DNA from: Citricoccus sp. WCRC_4
GTDB lineage: Bacteria > Actinomycetota > Actinomycetes > Actinomycetales > Micrococcaceae
NCBI GenBank assembly: GCA_026645375.1
Contig: JAPFFX010000279.1
Span: 1 to 15,628 of the forward strand
Length of the DNA stretch: 15,628 bases
Reading direction: 5' to 3'
Below the pieces are notes generated by a model. The model had not been told where the DNA came from, searched no databases, and worked only from the letters and a program-made list of their open reading frames with translations. Position numbers and translations under genes: made by a program. Below are positions 7,753 through 14,132 of the stretch, piece after piece. Within the stretch, counting starts at the first letter, position 1. Each line of letters opens with the position of its first letter.

Positions 7753-7790
7753 GGCCCCGGCGGCCCGGACGGGCCGGGTCATCCGGGGCC
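7753..7790 (+). terminator. Nested GC-rich hairpin after coaD
   Basis: Starting right after the coaD stop, GGCCCCGG (7753-7760) pairs perfectly with CCGGGGCC (7783-7790). An inner stem CGGCCC/GGGCCG (7761-7766 with 7771-7776) closes on a GGAC loop. There is no T-run, but actinobacterial terminators often lack one. The galU promoter follows within 35 bp, which suits a transcription boundary here. Confidence 0.55.
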
Positions 7791-7821
7791 ATCCGTCATC
7801 GTGCCGGTCACCTGGCCGGGT

Positions 7822-7834
7822 TATCCTGCCCCCA
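7822..7834 (+). promoter_or_regulatory. Putative leaderless promoter of galU
   Basis: TATCCT (7822-7827) is a good TANNNT -10 element. The A of the galU ATG (7834) is 7 nt downstream of its end, where a transcription start would be expected, and no Shine-Dalgarno sequence precedes that ATG. A -35 hexamer is not evident. Confidence 0.55.
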
Positions 7835-8745
7835 TGACTTCCAGTTCCAAGACTCCCCGCACCCACAAGGCCGTCATCCCGGCCGCCGGCCTGGGCACCC
7901 GTTTCCTGCCGGCCACCAAGGCGATGCCCAAGGAGATGCTCCCGGTGGTGGACAAGCCCGCCATCCAGTACGTGATCTCCGAGGCGCGGGCGGCGGGCCT
8001 GGACGACGTGCTGATGGTCACGGGCCGGTCCAAGCGGGCGCTGGAGGACCACTTCGACCGGGTGCCCGCCCTGGAGCGCACCCTGGAGCTCAAGGGGGAC
8101 TTCTCCAAGCTGGACAAGATCCAGGAGGCCACCAACCTGGGGGACATCCACTTCATCCGCCAGGTCGATCCCAAGGGCCTGGGCCACGCCGTGCTGTGTG
8201 CGCAGCAGCACGTGGGCGTCGAGCCGTTCGCGGTGCTGCTCGGCGATGACCTCATCGACGAGAACGAGAACCTGCTGCAGCGGATGATCGATGTCCAGCA
8301 GGCCAAGGGCGGCTCCGTCATCGCCCTCATGGAGGTCCCGCGCGAGAACATCTCGGCCTACGGCGTCGCGGAGGTCACCGCCGTGGACGGCGGACCCGAG
8401 GACGTGGTGAAGGTGACCGGGCTGGTGGAGAAGCCCTCCGCGGCCGACGCCCCGTCCAACCTGGCCGTCATCGGGCGCTATGTCCTGGATCCGGTGGTGT
8501 TCCAGATCCTGCAGCGCACCGGCCCCGGCCGGGGCAACGAGATCCAGCTGACCGACGCCCTCCAGGTGCTCGCCGAGGGCACCGGCGAGGGCTTCGGGGT
8601 CCACGCCGTGGTGTTCCGCGGCAAGCGCTACGACACCGGGGACAAGCTCAGCTACCTCAAGGCGGTCATCGAGCTGGCCAGCGCCCGCGAGGACCTGGGC
8701 CCCGAACTGCGTCCCTGGCTCAAGGACTTCGCCGCGTCGATCTGA
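7834..8745 (+). CDS. galU: UTP--glucose-1-phosphate uridylyltransferase GalU
   Basis: GalU (303 aa) makes UDP-glucose from glucose-1-phosphate and UTP, a donor for wall glycans and many glycosides. Seen are the pyrophosphorylase signature GLGTRFLPATK (19-29) followed by PKEMLPVVDKPAIQYV, the metal/sugar-binding LLGDDLI (135-141), VEKP (198-201), and GRGNEIQLTDA (232-242). The length fits the GalU family. I prefer the ATG at 7834 over an in-frame GTG at 7801: family similarity starts at HKAVIPAAG shortly after it, and a -10 box at 7822-7827 would place the transcript start on that ATG. Promoter and flanking hairpins suggest a single-gene unit inserted between coaD and the DUF177-rpmF operon. 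With the WecC-type gene downstream it could supply the glucose part of a teichuronic-acid-like polymer. Confidence 0.96.
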   Translation: MTSSSKTPRTHKAVIPAAGLGTRFLPATKAMPKEMLPVVDKPAIQYVISEARAAGLDDVLMVTGRSKRALEDHFDRVPALERTLELKGDFSKLDKIQEATNLGDIHFIRQVDPKGLGHAVLCAQQHVGVEPFAVLLGDDLIDENENLLQRMIDVQQAKGGSVIALMEVPRENISAYGVAEVTAVDGGPEDVVKVTGLVEKPSAADAPSNLAVIGRYVLDPVVFQILQRTGPGRGNEIQLTDALQVLAEGTGEGFGVHAVVFRGKRYDTGDKLSYLKAVIELASAREDLGPELRPWLKDFAASI

Positions 8746-8803
8746 CCCGCTCCCGGGCACCTCGGCCGTCCCGCGGCCGTCCCCGCGCCGCGGGCGCCCG
8801 GCC

Positions 8804-8825
8804 CCGCCCCGCACCCCCGGGGCGG
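8804..8825 (+). terminator. GC hairpin after galU
   Basis: CCGCCCC (8804-8810) pairs perfectly with GGGGCGG (8819-8825) over an 8-nt loop. It lies about 60 bp after the galU stop and just before the next promoter. No T-run is present, so termination is an inference from position and stem strength. Confidence 0.4.
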
Positions 8826-8840
8826 TGACCGGTGCGTCAT

Positions 8841-8869
8841 TTGGACCGATGGGACCGAACCGCTAGACT
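8841..8869 (+). promoter_or_regulatory. Sigma-A-type promoter for the DUF177-rpmF-rnc-mutM operon
   Basis: TTGGAC (8841-8846) and TAGACT (8864-8869) are separated by exactly 17 bp, the best match to a housekeeping promoter in this window. Start of transcription is expected near 8876, giving a leader of about 84 nt before the DUF177 gene. Confidence 0.75.
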
Positions 8870-8900
8870 GGTGAGTCGGTCCTGCGGGTTCTTCCCTGCC

Positions 8901-8924
8901 CGGATTCCCCGATGGTGGGATCCG
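8901..8924 (+). promoter_or_regulatory. Hairpin in the leader of the DUF177-rpmF operon
   Basis: CGGATTCC (8901-8908) pairs with GGGATCCG (8917-8924), 8 pairs including one G-U, over an 8-nt loop. It lies midway between the predicted transcript start and the GGAAGGA ribosome site (8947-8953). A regulatory role is possible but not shown. Confidence 0.4.
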
Positions 8925-8959
8925 AACCGTCGTCTACTGTCCATCCGGAAGGAATGCTG

Positions 8960-9559
8960 ATGTCCGCGTCATCGTCCCCGGCTGCCAGCGGCGCGTGGGT
9001 GGTATCCGTCAAGGACCTGGTGCGCAGCCCGGGGTCCATGAGGACCCTGGAGGAGCAGTGGCCGGCCCCCGGGGCACTGTCCACTCCGCTCATCGGCATC
9101 CCGGAGCATGCTCCCGTGGACGTCGAGCTGCGTCTGGAATCGGTCCACGAAGGCATTCTGGTCACCGGCGAGGCGCATGCCGAGCTGGTGGGCGAGTGCA
9201 GTCGTTGCCTCGACCCGATCCGGGACGGGATCACCGTCGACCTGCAGGAGCTGTTCCTCACTGCCGCCCCCGAGGGTGACAGCGACGAAGAGCGCCTGGT
9301 GGTCCACGAGACCGTGGACCTGGAACCCGTCCTCCGGGACGCCGTGGTGACGGCCCTGCCGTTCCAGCCGGTGTGCCGGGACGAGTGCCAGGGCCTGTGC
9401 CCCGACTGCGGAATCCGACTGGATGACGCGCCCGCGGACCACGCCCACGAACAGCTGGATCCGCGCTGGGCGGCGCTGGCTGCACTGACCAACCCAGCCG
9501 AGGCCGGCACCGCCGGTCCGGACCAGAAGACCTCATCCGACGAGACAGAAGAGAGATAG
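8960..9559 (+). CDS. DUF177 (YceD) family protein, cysteine-rich
   Basis: A 199-aa YceD/DUF177 protein. The family is found almost universally just before rpmF and is linked with ribosome or 23S rRNA biogenesis, though its biochemical role is poorly known. Two cysteine groups, CSRC (80-83) and CRDECQGLCPDC (139-150), are spaced for one metal site and fit the family's conserved cysteines. The N-terminal WVVSVKDLVRSPGSM and the LELEL-like strand region are also typical, and the tail is acidic. The ATG at 8960 is chosen because GGAAGGA (8947-8953) is 6 nt upstream. In-frame starts at 8912 and 8954 add residues with no similarity, and the second would overlap the ribosome site. rpmF begins 2 bp after the stop, so the two are surely cotranscribed. 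Confidence 0.93.
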   Translation: MSASSSPAASGAWVVSVKDLVRSPGSMRTLEEQWPAPGALSTPLIGIPEHAPVDVELRLESVHEGILVTGEAHAELVGECSRCLDPIRDGITVDLQELFLTAAPEGDSDEERLVVHETVDLEPVLRDAVVTALPFQPVCRDECQGLCPDCGIRLDDAPADHAHEQLDPRWAALAALTNPAEAGTAGPDQKTSSDETEER

Positions 9560-9561
9560 CC

Positions 9562-9765
9562 GTGGCAGTTCCGAAGCGGAAGATGTCCCGTTCCAACACC
9601 CGTGCCCGTCGTTCACAGTGGAAGGCCACCGTGCCCCCGCTGGTGAAGTCCGTGGAGAACGGTCGCGTCACCTACCGCCTGCCGCACCAGGCCCAGGTCG
9701 TGACCGACTCCGCAGGTACGCCGTTGTTCCTGGAATACAAGGGCCGCAAGGTCGCCGACGCCTGA
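9562..9765 (+). CDS. rpmF: 50S ribosomal protein L32
   Basis: L32 (67 aa) of the large ribosomal subunit. The N-terminus MAVPKRKMSRSNTRARRSQW is diagnostic. The C-terminal half carries no cysteines, so this is the zinc-independent (C-minus) form; bacterial L32 proteins that bind zinc have two CxxC pairs. The start is GTG, with the purine-rich GAAGAGAGAT (9548-9557) overlapping the DUF177 stop as ribosome site. rnc begins immediately after the stop. Confidence 0.98.
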   Translation: MAVPKRKMSRSNTRARRSQWKATVPPLVKSVENGRVTYRLPHQAQVVTDSAGTPLFLEYKGRKVADA

Positions 9766-10536
9766 GTGCCCATGGCACCCAGTCCGTCCGGTCAGCACCG
9801 CCCGGCCGTGACCGGCCGGGCGACAACTGAAGACCTTCTCGAGCGTCTCGGGGTCGATATCGACCCCGGGACGCTCGCCCTTGCCCTGACGCACCGGTCC
9901 TACGCCTACGAGCACGGCGGGCTACCCACCAATGAGCGCCTCGAGTTCCTGGGCGACTCCGTGCTCGGCTTCGTCGTGACGGACCACCTGTACCGCACCC
10001 ACCCCGACCTGGCGGAGGGCGACCTGGCCAAGATGCGGGCCGCCGTCGTGTCCACCCGGGCCCTGGCGTCCGTGGCCCGGTCCATCGGCGTCGGCGCGTC
10101 CATCCTGCTCGGCGAGGGGGAGAAGCGCACCCGCGGCCGGGACAAGGACTCCATCCTCGCGGACACCATGGAGGCATTGATCGGCGCCGCCTACGTGGAC
10201 CTCGGCCTGGAGGCGGCCCACGGGCTGGTGCACCGGTTCGTGCTGCCGCTGCTCGACGACGCCTCCGCCATGGGCGCCGGGACCGACTGGAAGACGTTCA
10301 TCCAGGAGGCCGCCGCCAGCGGGAACCTGGGGGGTATCGAGTACCGCATGGAATCCACCGGCCCTGACCACGACAAGGTCTTCACCGCCACCCTCGTGAT
10401 CGGTGGCATCGCCTACGCCTCGGCCTCCGGCGGATCCAAGAAGGAGGCCGAACGACTGGCCGCCGCCAACTCCTGGGAGCGGGTGTCGGCCGCGGCGCAG
10501 GCCCGCAGCGCGCCACCGGCGGGTGCCGGTGCCTGA
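9766..10536 (+). CDS. rnc: Ribonuclease III
   Basis: RNase III (256 aa from this start) cleaves double-stranded RNA, including rRNA precursors. The signature NERLEFLGDSVL (56-67) holds the acidic residues E57, E60 and D64; the second catalytic pair is in ADTMEALIGA (D133, E136). A double-stranded RNA-binding domain spans about 174-240, ending in SGGSKKEAERLAA. All catalytic acids are present. The start could be GTG 9766, directly abutting the rpmF stop, or ATG 9772 two codons later; neither has a clear Shine-Dalgarno sequence. The 3' end overlaps mutM by 8 bp. rnc followed by mutM is a standard actinobacterial order. Confidence 0.96.
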   Translation: MPMAPSPSGQHRPAVTGRATTEDLLERLGVDIDPGTLALALTHRSYAYEHGGLPTNERLEFLGDSVLGFVVTDHLYRTHPDLAEGDLAKMRAAVVSTRALASVARSIGVGASILLGEGEKRTRGRDKDSILADTMEALIGAAYVDLGLEAAHGLVHRFVLPLLDDASAMGAGTDWKTFIQEAAASGNLGGIEYRMESTGPDHDKVFTATLVIGGIAYASASGGSKKEAERLAAANSWERVSAAAQARSAPPAGAGA

Positions 10537-11458
10537 ACTGCCCGAGGTCGAGGTCGTCCGCCGGGGGCTGGAACGCTGGGCCGCCGGCCGGCCGGTCTCG
10601 GCCGTGGAGGTCCTCGACGCACGGTCCACCCGCCGCCACGACGCCGGCCCGGCGGACTTCGCCGAGCGGCTCACCGGTGCGCGGCTGGCGGTGCCCGAGC
10701 GGCGCGGCAAGTACCTCTGGATCCCCCTGGCCGGTCGCGGAGCGGACGTGCAGGCGCTGGTCGCCCACCTCGGCATGAGCGGGCAGCTGCTGGTCAACGA
10801 GCCCGGTGATCCCGACCCGAGGCACCTGCGGATCAGGCTCCTGCTCGAGCCCGCCGACGATGCCGGTCACGGCGAGGACCGCTCCCGTGAGCTGCGCTTC
10901 GTGGACCAGCGGATCTTCGGCGGACTGTTCATGGACCCGCTCGTCGAAGCCACCGACCTCCGCGGACAGCTGCTGCCGGCCTCCGTGGCCCACATCGGCC
11001 GCGACCCGATGGACCCGGCCTTCGACCCGGAGGCGGTGCACCGCCGGCTCCGGTTGCGCAAGACCGGGCTCAAGCGCGCCATGCTGGACCAGACACTCGT
11101 CTCGGGCATCGGCAACATCTACGCGGACGAGGCGCTGTGGCGCGCCCGGCTGCACTACGCCCGTCCCACGGAGACCCTGAACCGCACCGAGTCGGCGCGG
11201 CTGTTCGAGGCCGTGCGCGAGGTCATGGAGGAGGCGCTGTCCCAGGGCGGGACCAGTTTCGACTCGCTCTACGTCAACGTCAACGGGGACTCCGGCTACT
11301 TCGACCGCTCGCTCAACGTCTACGGGCGGGCCGGGCAGCCCTGCCGTCGATGTGCCCGGCAGGGACGCGAGTCGACCATCGTCCGGGAACGCTTCATGAA
11401 CCGGTCCTCCGCCTACTGTCCCCGCTGCCAGCCGGTGCCGCGACGGGCCCGCTGGTAG
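10529..11458 (+). CDS. mutM: Formamidopyrimidine-DNA glycosylase (Fpg/MutM)
   Basis: MutM (309 aa) removes 8-oxoguanine and formamidopyrimidines and nicks the abasic site. The GTG at 10529 must be the start, because the enzyme needs the N-terminal proline nucleophile directly after the initiator Met: the protein begins (M)PELPEVE, giving catalytic Pro and Glu. Also present are the conserved lysine in RRGKYLW (K61), LGMSGQLL (81-88), the helix-2-turn-helix GIGNIYADEALW (193-204), and a zinc finger with C272, C275, C297 and C300 that includes the NRSS loop Arg (R292). A longer frame opening at 10403 would bury the catalytic proline and is rejected. The start overlaps the rnc stop by 8 bp, so translation is likely coupled. 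It is slightly longer than the usual ~270-290 aa because of loops such as 108-121. Confidence 0.96.
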   Translation: MPELPEVEVVRRGLERWAAGRPVSAVEVLDARSTRRHDAGPADFAERLTGARLAVPERRGKYLWIPLAGRGADVQALVAHLGMSGQLLVNEPGDPDPRHLRIRLLLEPADDAGHGEDRSRELRFVDQRIFGGLFMDPLVEATDLRGQLLPASVAHIGRDPMDPAFDPEAVHRRLRLRKTGLKRAMLDQTLVSGIGNIYADEALWRARLHYARPTETLNRTESARLFEAVREVMEEALSQGGTSFDSLYVNVNGDSGYFDRSLNVYGRAGQPCRRCARQGRESTIVRERFMNRSSAYCPRCQPVPRRARW

Positions 11459-11483
11459 TCCCGCCGCCGTCCTGATCGGGCGC

Positions 11484-11489
11484 TAGCAT
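11484..11489 (+). promoter_or_regulatory. Possible -10 box upstream of the LCP gene
   Basis: TAGCAT fits the TANNNT form and would place a transcript start near 11496, about 30 nt before the GTG. No -35 match is seen at the right distance. The mutM-LCP gap is 66 bp, so a promoter here is plausible but weakly supported. Confidence 0.35.
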
Positions 11490-11524
11490 GGGACGGATCC
11501 TCTTGTAGTCGTTAGGAAACCCCT

Positions 11525-12796
11525 GTGTCCTCACCTGACCCCGGTCAGTACGCGCCCCGACGCGCGGTGCGCAAGTCCACCCGGCGGCGCCACACCCTCC
11601 GCAACGCGCTCCTGGTGGCCGCCGCGCTCGTGGTGGTCGTGCTCGTCGTCGTGGGCATCTACGTCGCCTCGATCGCCACGGCCTTCAACGACAAGCGCCA
11701 GACCGTGGACGCCGGCATCGCCACCCAGGCCGCGCTCGACGACGGCGCCCTCAACGTGCTGCTGCTCGGCTCCGACTCCCGCGGCGACGGCATGGACACG
11801 GCGGAGAACAAGGGGGAGGACGGGGAGCGATCGGACACCATGATGCTCGTCCACGTCCCGGAGGACCGCAAGGACGTCTATGTCATGTCGATCGTGCGCG
11901 ACCTCTGGGTCGAGATCCCCGGCCAGGGCGAGCGCAAGGTCAACGCGGCGCTGGGCCTGGGCGGCTACCCGCTGGTGACCGCGACCGTGGAGAACCTCGT
12001 GGGCGTGAACGTCGACCACCTGGCCGTGATCGACTTCGAGGGCTTCAACGGGCTGACCGATGCCCTGGGCGGCGTCCAGGTCTGCAACCCCAACACCTTC
12101 TCCTCCGGGCAGATCAATCCCTCCTACTTCCCGCAGGGGGAGATCCTGCTGCAGGGGCCGGACGCGTTGCGCTACGTGCGCGAGCGCAAGGCGTTCCTGG
12201 GTGGCGACTTCGAACGCGTGGCCAACCAGCAGCGGTTCGTCTCGGCCATGGTGGACCAGGTCCTCACCGTGGACACGCTGGCGAATCCCCAGAAGCTCAC
12301 GGGCGTGATCGACGCCATCGTGCCGTTCATCACCGTGGACGAGGGCCTCGACGCCGCCACGATCGCCGGTTATGGACTCCAGCTCAACGGGGTGCGCTCC
12401 GGGGACATCCACACGTTCACCGTCCCGCACGGGCCCCCGACGGAAGGACCGGGCGGAGCCTCGATCGTGGAGCAGGACGAGGAGGCGATGGGCGAGCTGC
12501 GCCGGGCCCTCCAGGGCGACCAGCTGGACGAGTACCTGTCCGGTGGCGCCGAGGAGGGCCAGGACGGCCCGGACGGTGACGCGACGCCGTCCGGCGAGTC
12601 CACCCCGTCCGGGACGCCCGGCCGCTCATCGTCCGCTCCCGCGACGGCCGGGGCGGACGGCTCCGAGGGCCCCGGGGCTGCCACCGGCGGACCGAGCACC
12701 TCGGACGCCGCGGTCCCCGGTGAGGGCAGTGGCGAGACCCCGGGCGGGGCCTCGTCCGCGCCGGTCGTCCCGGCCAACCCCTGCGTGGGGTCCTGA
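11525..12796 (+). CDS. LCP (LytR-CpsA-Psr) wall-polymer ligase
   Basis: A membrane-anchored enzyme (423 aa) of the family that transfers lipid-linked glycopolymers to peptidoglycan. A basic cytoplasmic N-terminus is followed by one membrane helix at about 27-49. The extracellular LCP domain has LLLGSDSR (79-86), RSDTMMLVHV (102-111), SIVRDLWVEIPG (122-133), KVNAALGLGG (138-147) and DHLAVIDFEGF (164-174). The R and D residues of these motifs bind the polyprenyl pyrophosphate and metal. A late VRERKAFLGGDFERVANQQRF block (218-238) is also typical. Residues ~340-423 form a Ser/Gly/Pro/Asp-rich low-complexity tail ending in NPCVGS, with C420 and C187 the only cysteines. The GTG start has AGGA (11514-11517) 7 nt upstream. 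The glycosyltransferase starts 3 bp after the stop. The neighbouring wecC suggests a uronic-acid-containing polymer as substrate. Confidence 0.94.
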   Translation: MSSPDPGQYAPRRAVRKSTRRRHTLRNALLVAAALVVVVLVVVGIYVASIATAFNDKRQTVDAGIATQAALDDGALNVLLLGSDSRGDGMDTAENKGEDGERSDTMMLVHVPEDRKDVYVMSIVRDLWVEIPGQGERKVNAALGLGGYPLVTATVENLVGVNVDHLAVIDFEGFNGLTDALGGVQVCNPNTFSSGQINPSYFPQGEILLQGPDALRYVRERKAFLGGDFERVANQQRFVSAMVDQVLTVDTLANPQKLTGVIDAIVPFITVDEGLDAATIAGYGLQLNGVRSGDIHTFTVPHGPPTEGPGGASIVEQDEEAMGELRRALQGDQLDEYLSGGAEEGQDGPDGDATPSGESTPSGTPGRSSSAPATAGADGSEGPGAATGGPSTSDAAVPGEGSGETPGGASSAPVVPANPCVGS

Positions 12797-12799
12797 CCC

Positions 12800-14023
12800 G
12801 TGCGCGTCCAGCTCATCACGCACTCCTACCTGCCCGAACGCACCCCGCCCGAGCGCCGCTGGACCGCCTTCGTCGAGGCCTTCCGCCAGGAGGGCTGGGA
12901 CGTCGACGTCGTGGCCCCTCCGGCCGACCCCGCGCAGGTGCCGGGCGGGGTCGGCGCCGTCGACGCCCGCCTGCGCCGCGGACCGCACGGTGAGCGGATC
13001 CTGCGGACCCTGCGGCTTCGCGTGCTGGCCGGAAGCCGCGACGGCCGGTTCCTGGGCCACATCGTGCATGCCCTGGCCGCCGTTCCGGTGGCGCTGCGGG
13101 CGGACCGGCCGGACGTGCTGGTGATCACCGTGCCCGCCCTGCCGACCGTCGTCGCGGGCTGGACCCTCTCGCGGCTGCGCCGGGTGCCGCTGATCGTGGA
13201 GATGCGGGACGCGTGGCCGGACCTGGCCCGGGAGTCCGGGGTCTCCGCGGGGGCCCTGAGCCGGATCATGGAGTCCCTCGTCACCGGCACGCAGCGGGCG
13301 GCCGACCTCGTGGTCACCGTGACCGAGGGCTTCGCCGAGCGCCTGGCGGAGCGGGGCATCTCCCCGGTCGAGGTGGTCGGCAACGGCGTGCCCCTGGGGC
13401 GGCTCCGGTCCGTGCCGGCGCGCGCCCGCACGGCCGGGGAGCTGAACGTGCTCTACCTGGGCAACCACGGCGAGAGCCAGGGACTGGAGACCGTCCTCCG
13501 TGCAGCGGCGCTGGTCCGGGACGGCGCGGAACGGATCACCGTGCGCCTGGTCGGGTCCGGGACGCGGCGGGAGGCGCTGGCGGCCCTCAACGACTCGCTG
13601 GGTGGGCCCGCCCAGATGCTGGACCCGGTGCACGGGCCCCGGCTGCGCGAACAGTACGAGTGGGCCGACACGTGCCTGGTCGCGCTGCGCCCGGACTGGC
13701 CCAGCTTCGAGTGGACCATCCCCTCCAAGACCTATGAACTGCTCGCCGTCGGGCGGCACGTCACCGGGATGGTCACCGGGGAGGCCGCACGGGTGCTCGA
13801 GTCCTCCGGTGCCGCCAGCCTCGTGCCCGCGGACCCGGAGGCCCTGGCCGCCTGCTGGCGCCGGCTCGCCGCCGACCCGCTGAGCACCGTCGTCGACGGC
13901 CGCGGCCGGGACTGGGTGCGCCGGAACGCAAACCTGCCCGAGCTGGGCCGGCGGTTCGTGGGGCTGGCCCGGCAGGCCGCGATGCGCGGGACCGCCGGGA
14001 CCAGACCCTATAATCGCCTCTGA
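12800..14023 (+). CDS. Glycosyltransferase, GT4-like (GT-B fold)
   Basis: A cytoplasmic or membrane-associated glycosyltransferase of 407 aa. The N-terminal domain opens with RVQLITHSYLPERTPPERRW, the H.Y.PE pattern of GT4 enzymes related to WbuB/WcaI. The C-terminal nucleotide-sugar domain has NVLYLGNHGESQG (216-228), VRLVGSGTRR (248-257) and the late donor-binding motif PSKTYELLAVGR (308-319), whose Glu is the expected diphosphate/sugar contact. VVGNGVPLGRL (192-202) marks the interdomain region. The GTG start is 3 bp after the LCP stop, so the two are almost certainly cotranscribed. Donor and acceptor are not readable from sequence; UDP-glucose or UDP-ManNAcA is inferred from galU and wecC in the same window. 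The last codons contain a TATAAT box, probably the next gene's promoter. Confidence 0.88.
   Translation: MRVQLITHSYLPERTPPERRWTAFVEAFRQEGWDVDVVAPPADPAQVPGGVGAVDARLRRGPHGERILRTLRLRVLAGSRDGRFLGHIVHALAAVPVALRADRPDVLVITVPALPTVVAGWTLSRLRRVPLIVEMRDAWPDLARESGVSAGALSRIMESLVTGTQRAADLVVTVTEGFAERLAERGISPVEVVGNGVPLGRLRSVPARARTAGELNVLYLGNHGESQGLETVLRAAALVRDGAERITVRLVGSGTRREALAALNDSLGGPAQMLDPVHGPRLREQYEWADTCLVALRPDWPSFEWTIPSKTYELLAVGRHVTGMVTGEAARVLESSGAASLVPADPEALAACWRRLAADPLSTVVDGRGRDWVRRNANLPELGRRFVGLARQAAMRGTAGTRPYNRL
14009..14014 (+). promoter_or_regulatory. Consensus -10 box for wecC inside the glycosyltransferase 3' end
   Basis: TATAAT is a perfect -10 hexamer, striking in such GC-rich coding DNA; it encodes part of the C-terminal PYN. 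A transcript would start near 14021, leaving a leader of about 110 nt before the wecC-like ATG. No good -35 hexamer is seen 16-18 bp upstream. Confidence 0.5.
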
Positions 14024-14063
14024 CCGGATTCGCCTGCGGTCGTCGGCCCCGAAGATCGGCGGA

Positions 14064-14093
14064 CACCGTGCCCCACGGTGATCCCCACGGGGC
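14064..14093 (+). promoter_or_regulatory. Structured leader of the wecC-like gene
   Basis: CACCGT (14064-14069) pairs with ACGGTG (14075-14080) over a 5-nt loop. The GCCCC within that loop (14070-14074) can alternatively pair with GGGGC (14089-14093). The two pairings exclude one another only partly. The ribosome site GAAGGA (14119-14124) lies downstream. No known riboswitch class is recognised. Confidence 0.3.
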
Positions 14094-14132
14094 GACGTGC
14101 CGCCAGGCTCCACCGACTGAAGGACTTCTCAC

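Noticed and set aside
7801..7833. Upstream GTG start for galU
   Set aside because: It adds 11 residues without similarity and lies over the probable -10 box; the ATG at 7834 fits better.
5959..8814. A single 951-codon minus-strand open frame
   Set aside because: Only the part from 7257 to 5959 shows aminotransferase similarity. The rest is antisense to coaD and galU and has the Gly/His/Val/Arg-rich look of a GC-rich shadow frame.
8912..8959. Upstream starts (8912, 8954) for the DUF177 gene
   Set aside because: They run through the ribosome binding site GGAAGGA and add no conserved residues.
10403..10528. N-terminal extension of mutM from 10403
   Set aside because: It would displace the catalytic N-terminal proline, and it lies wholly within rnc.
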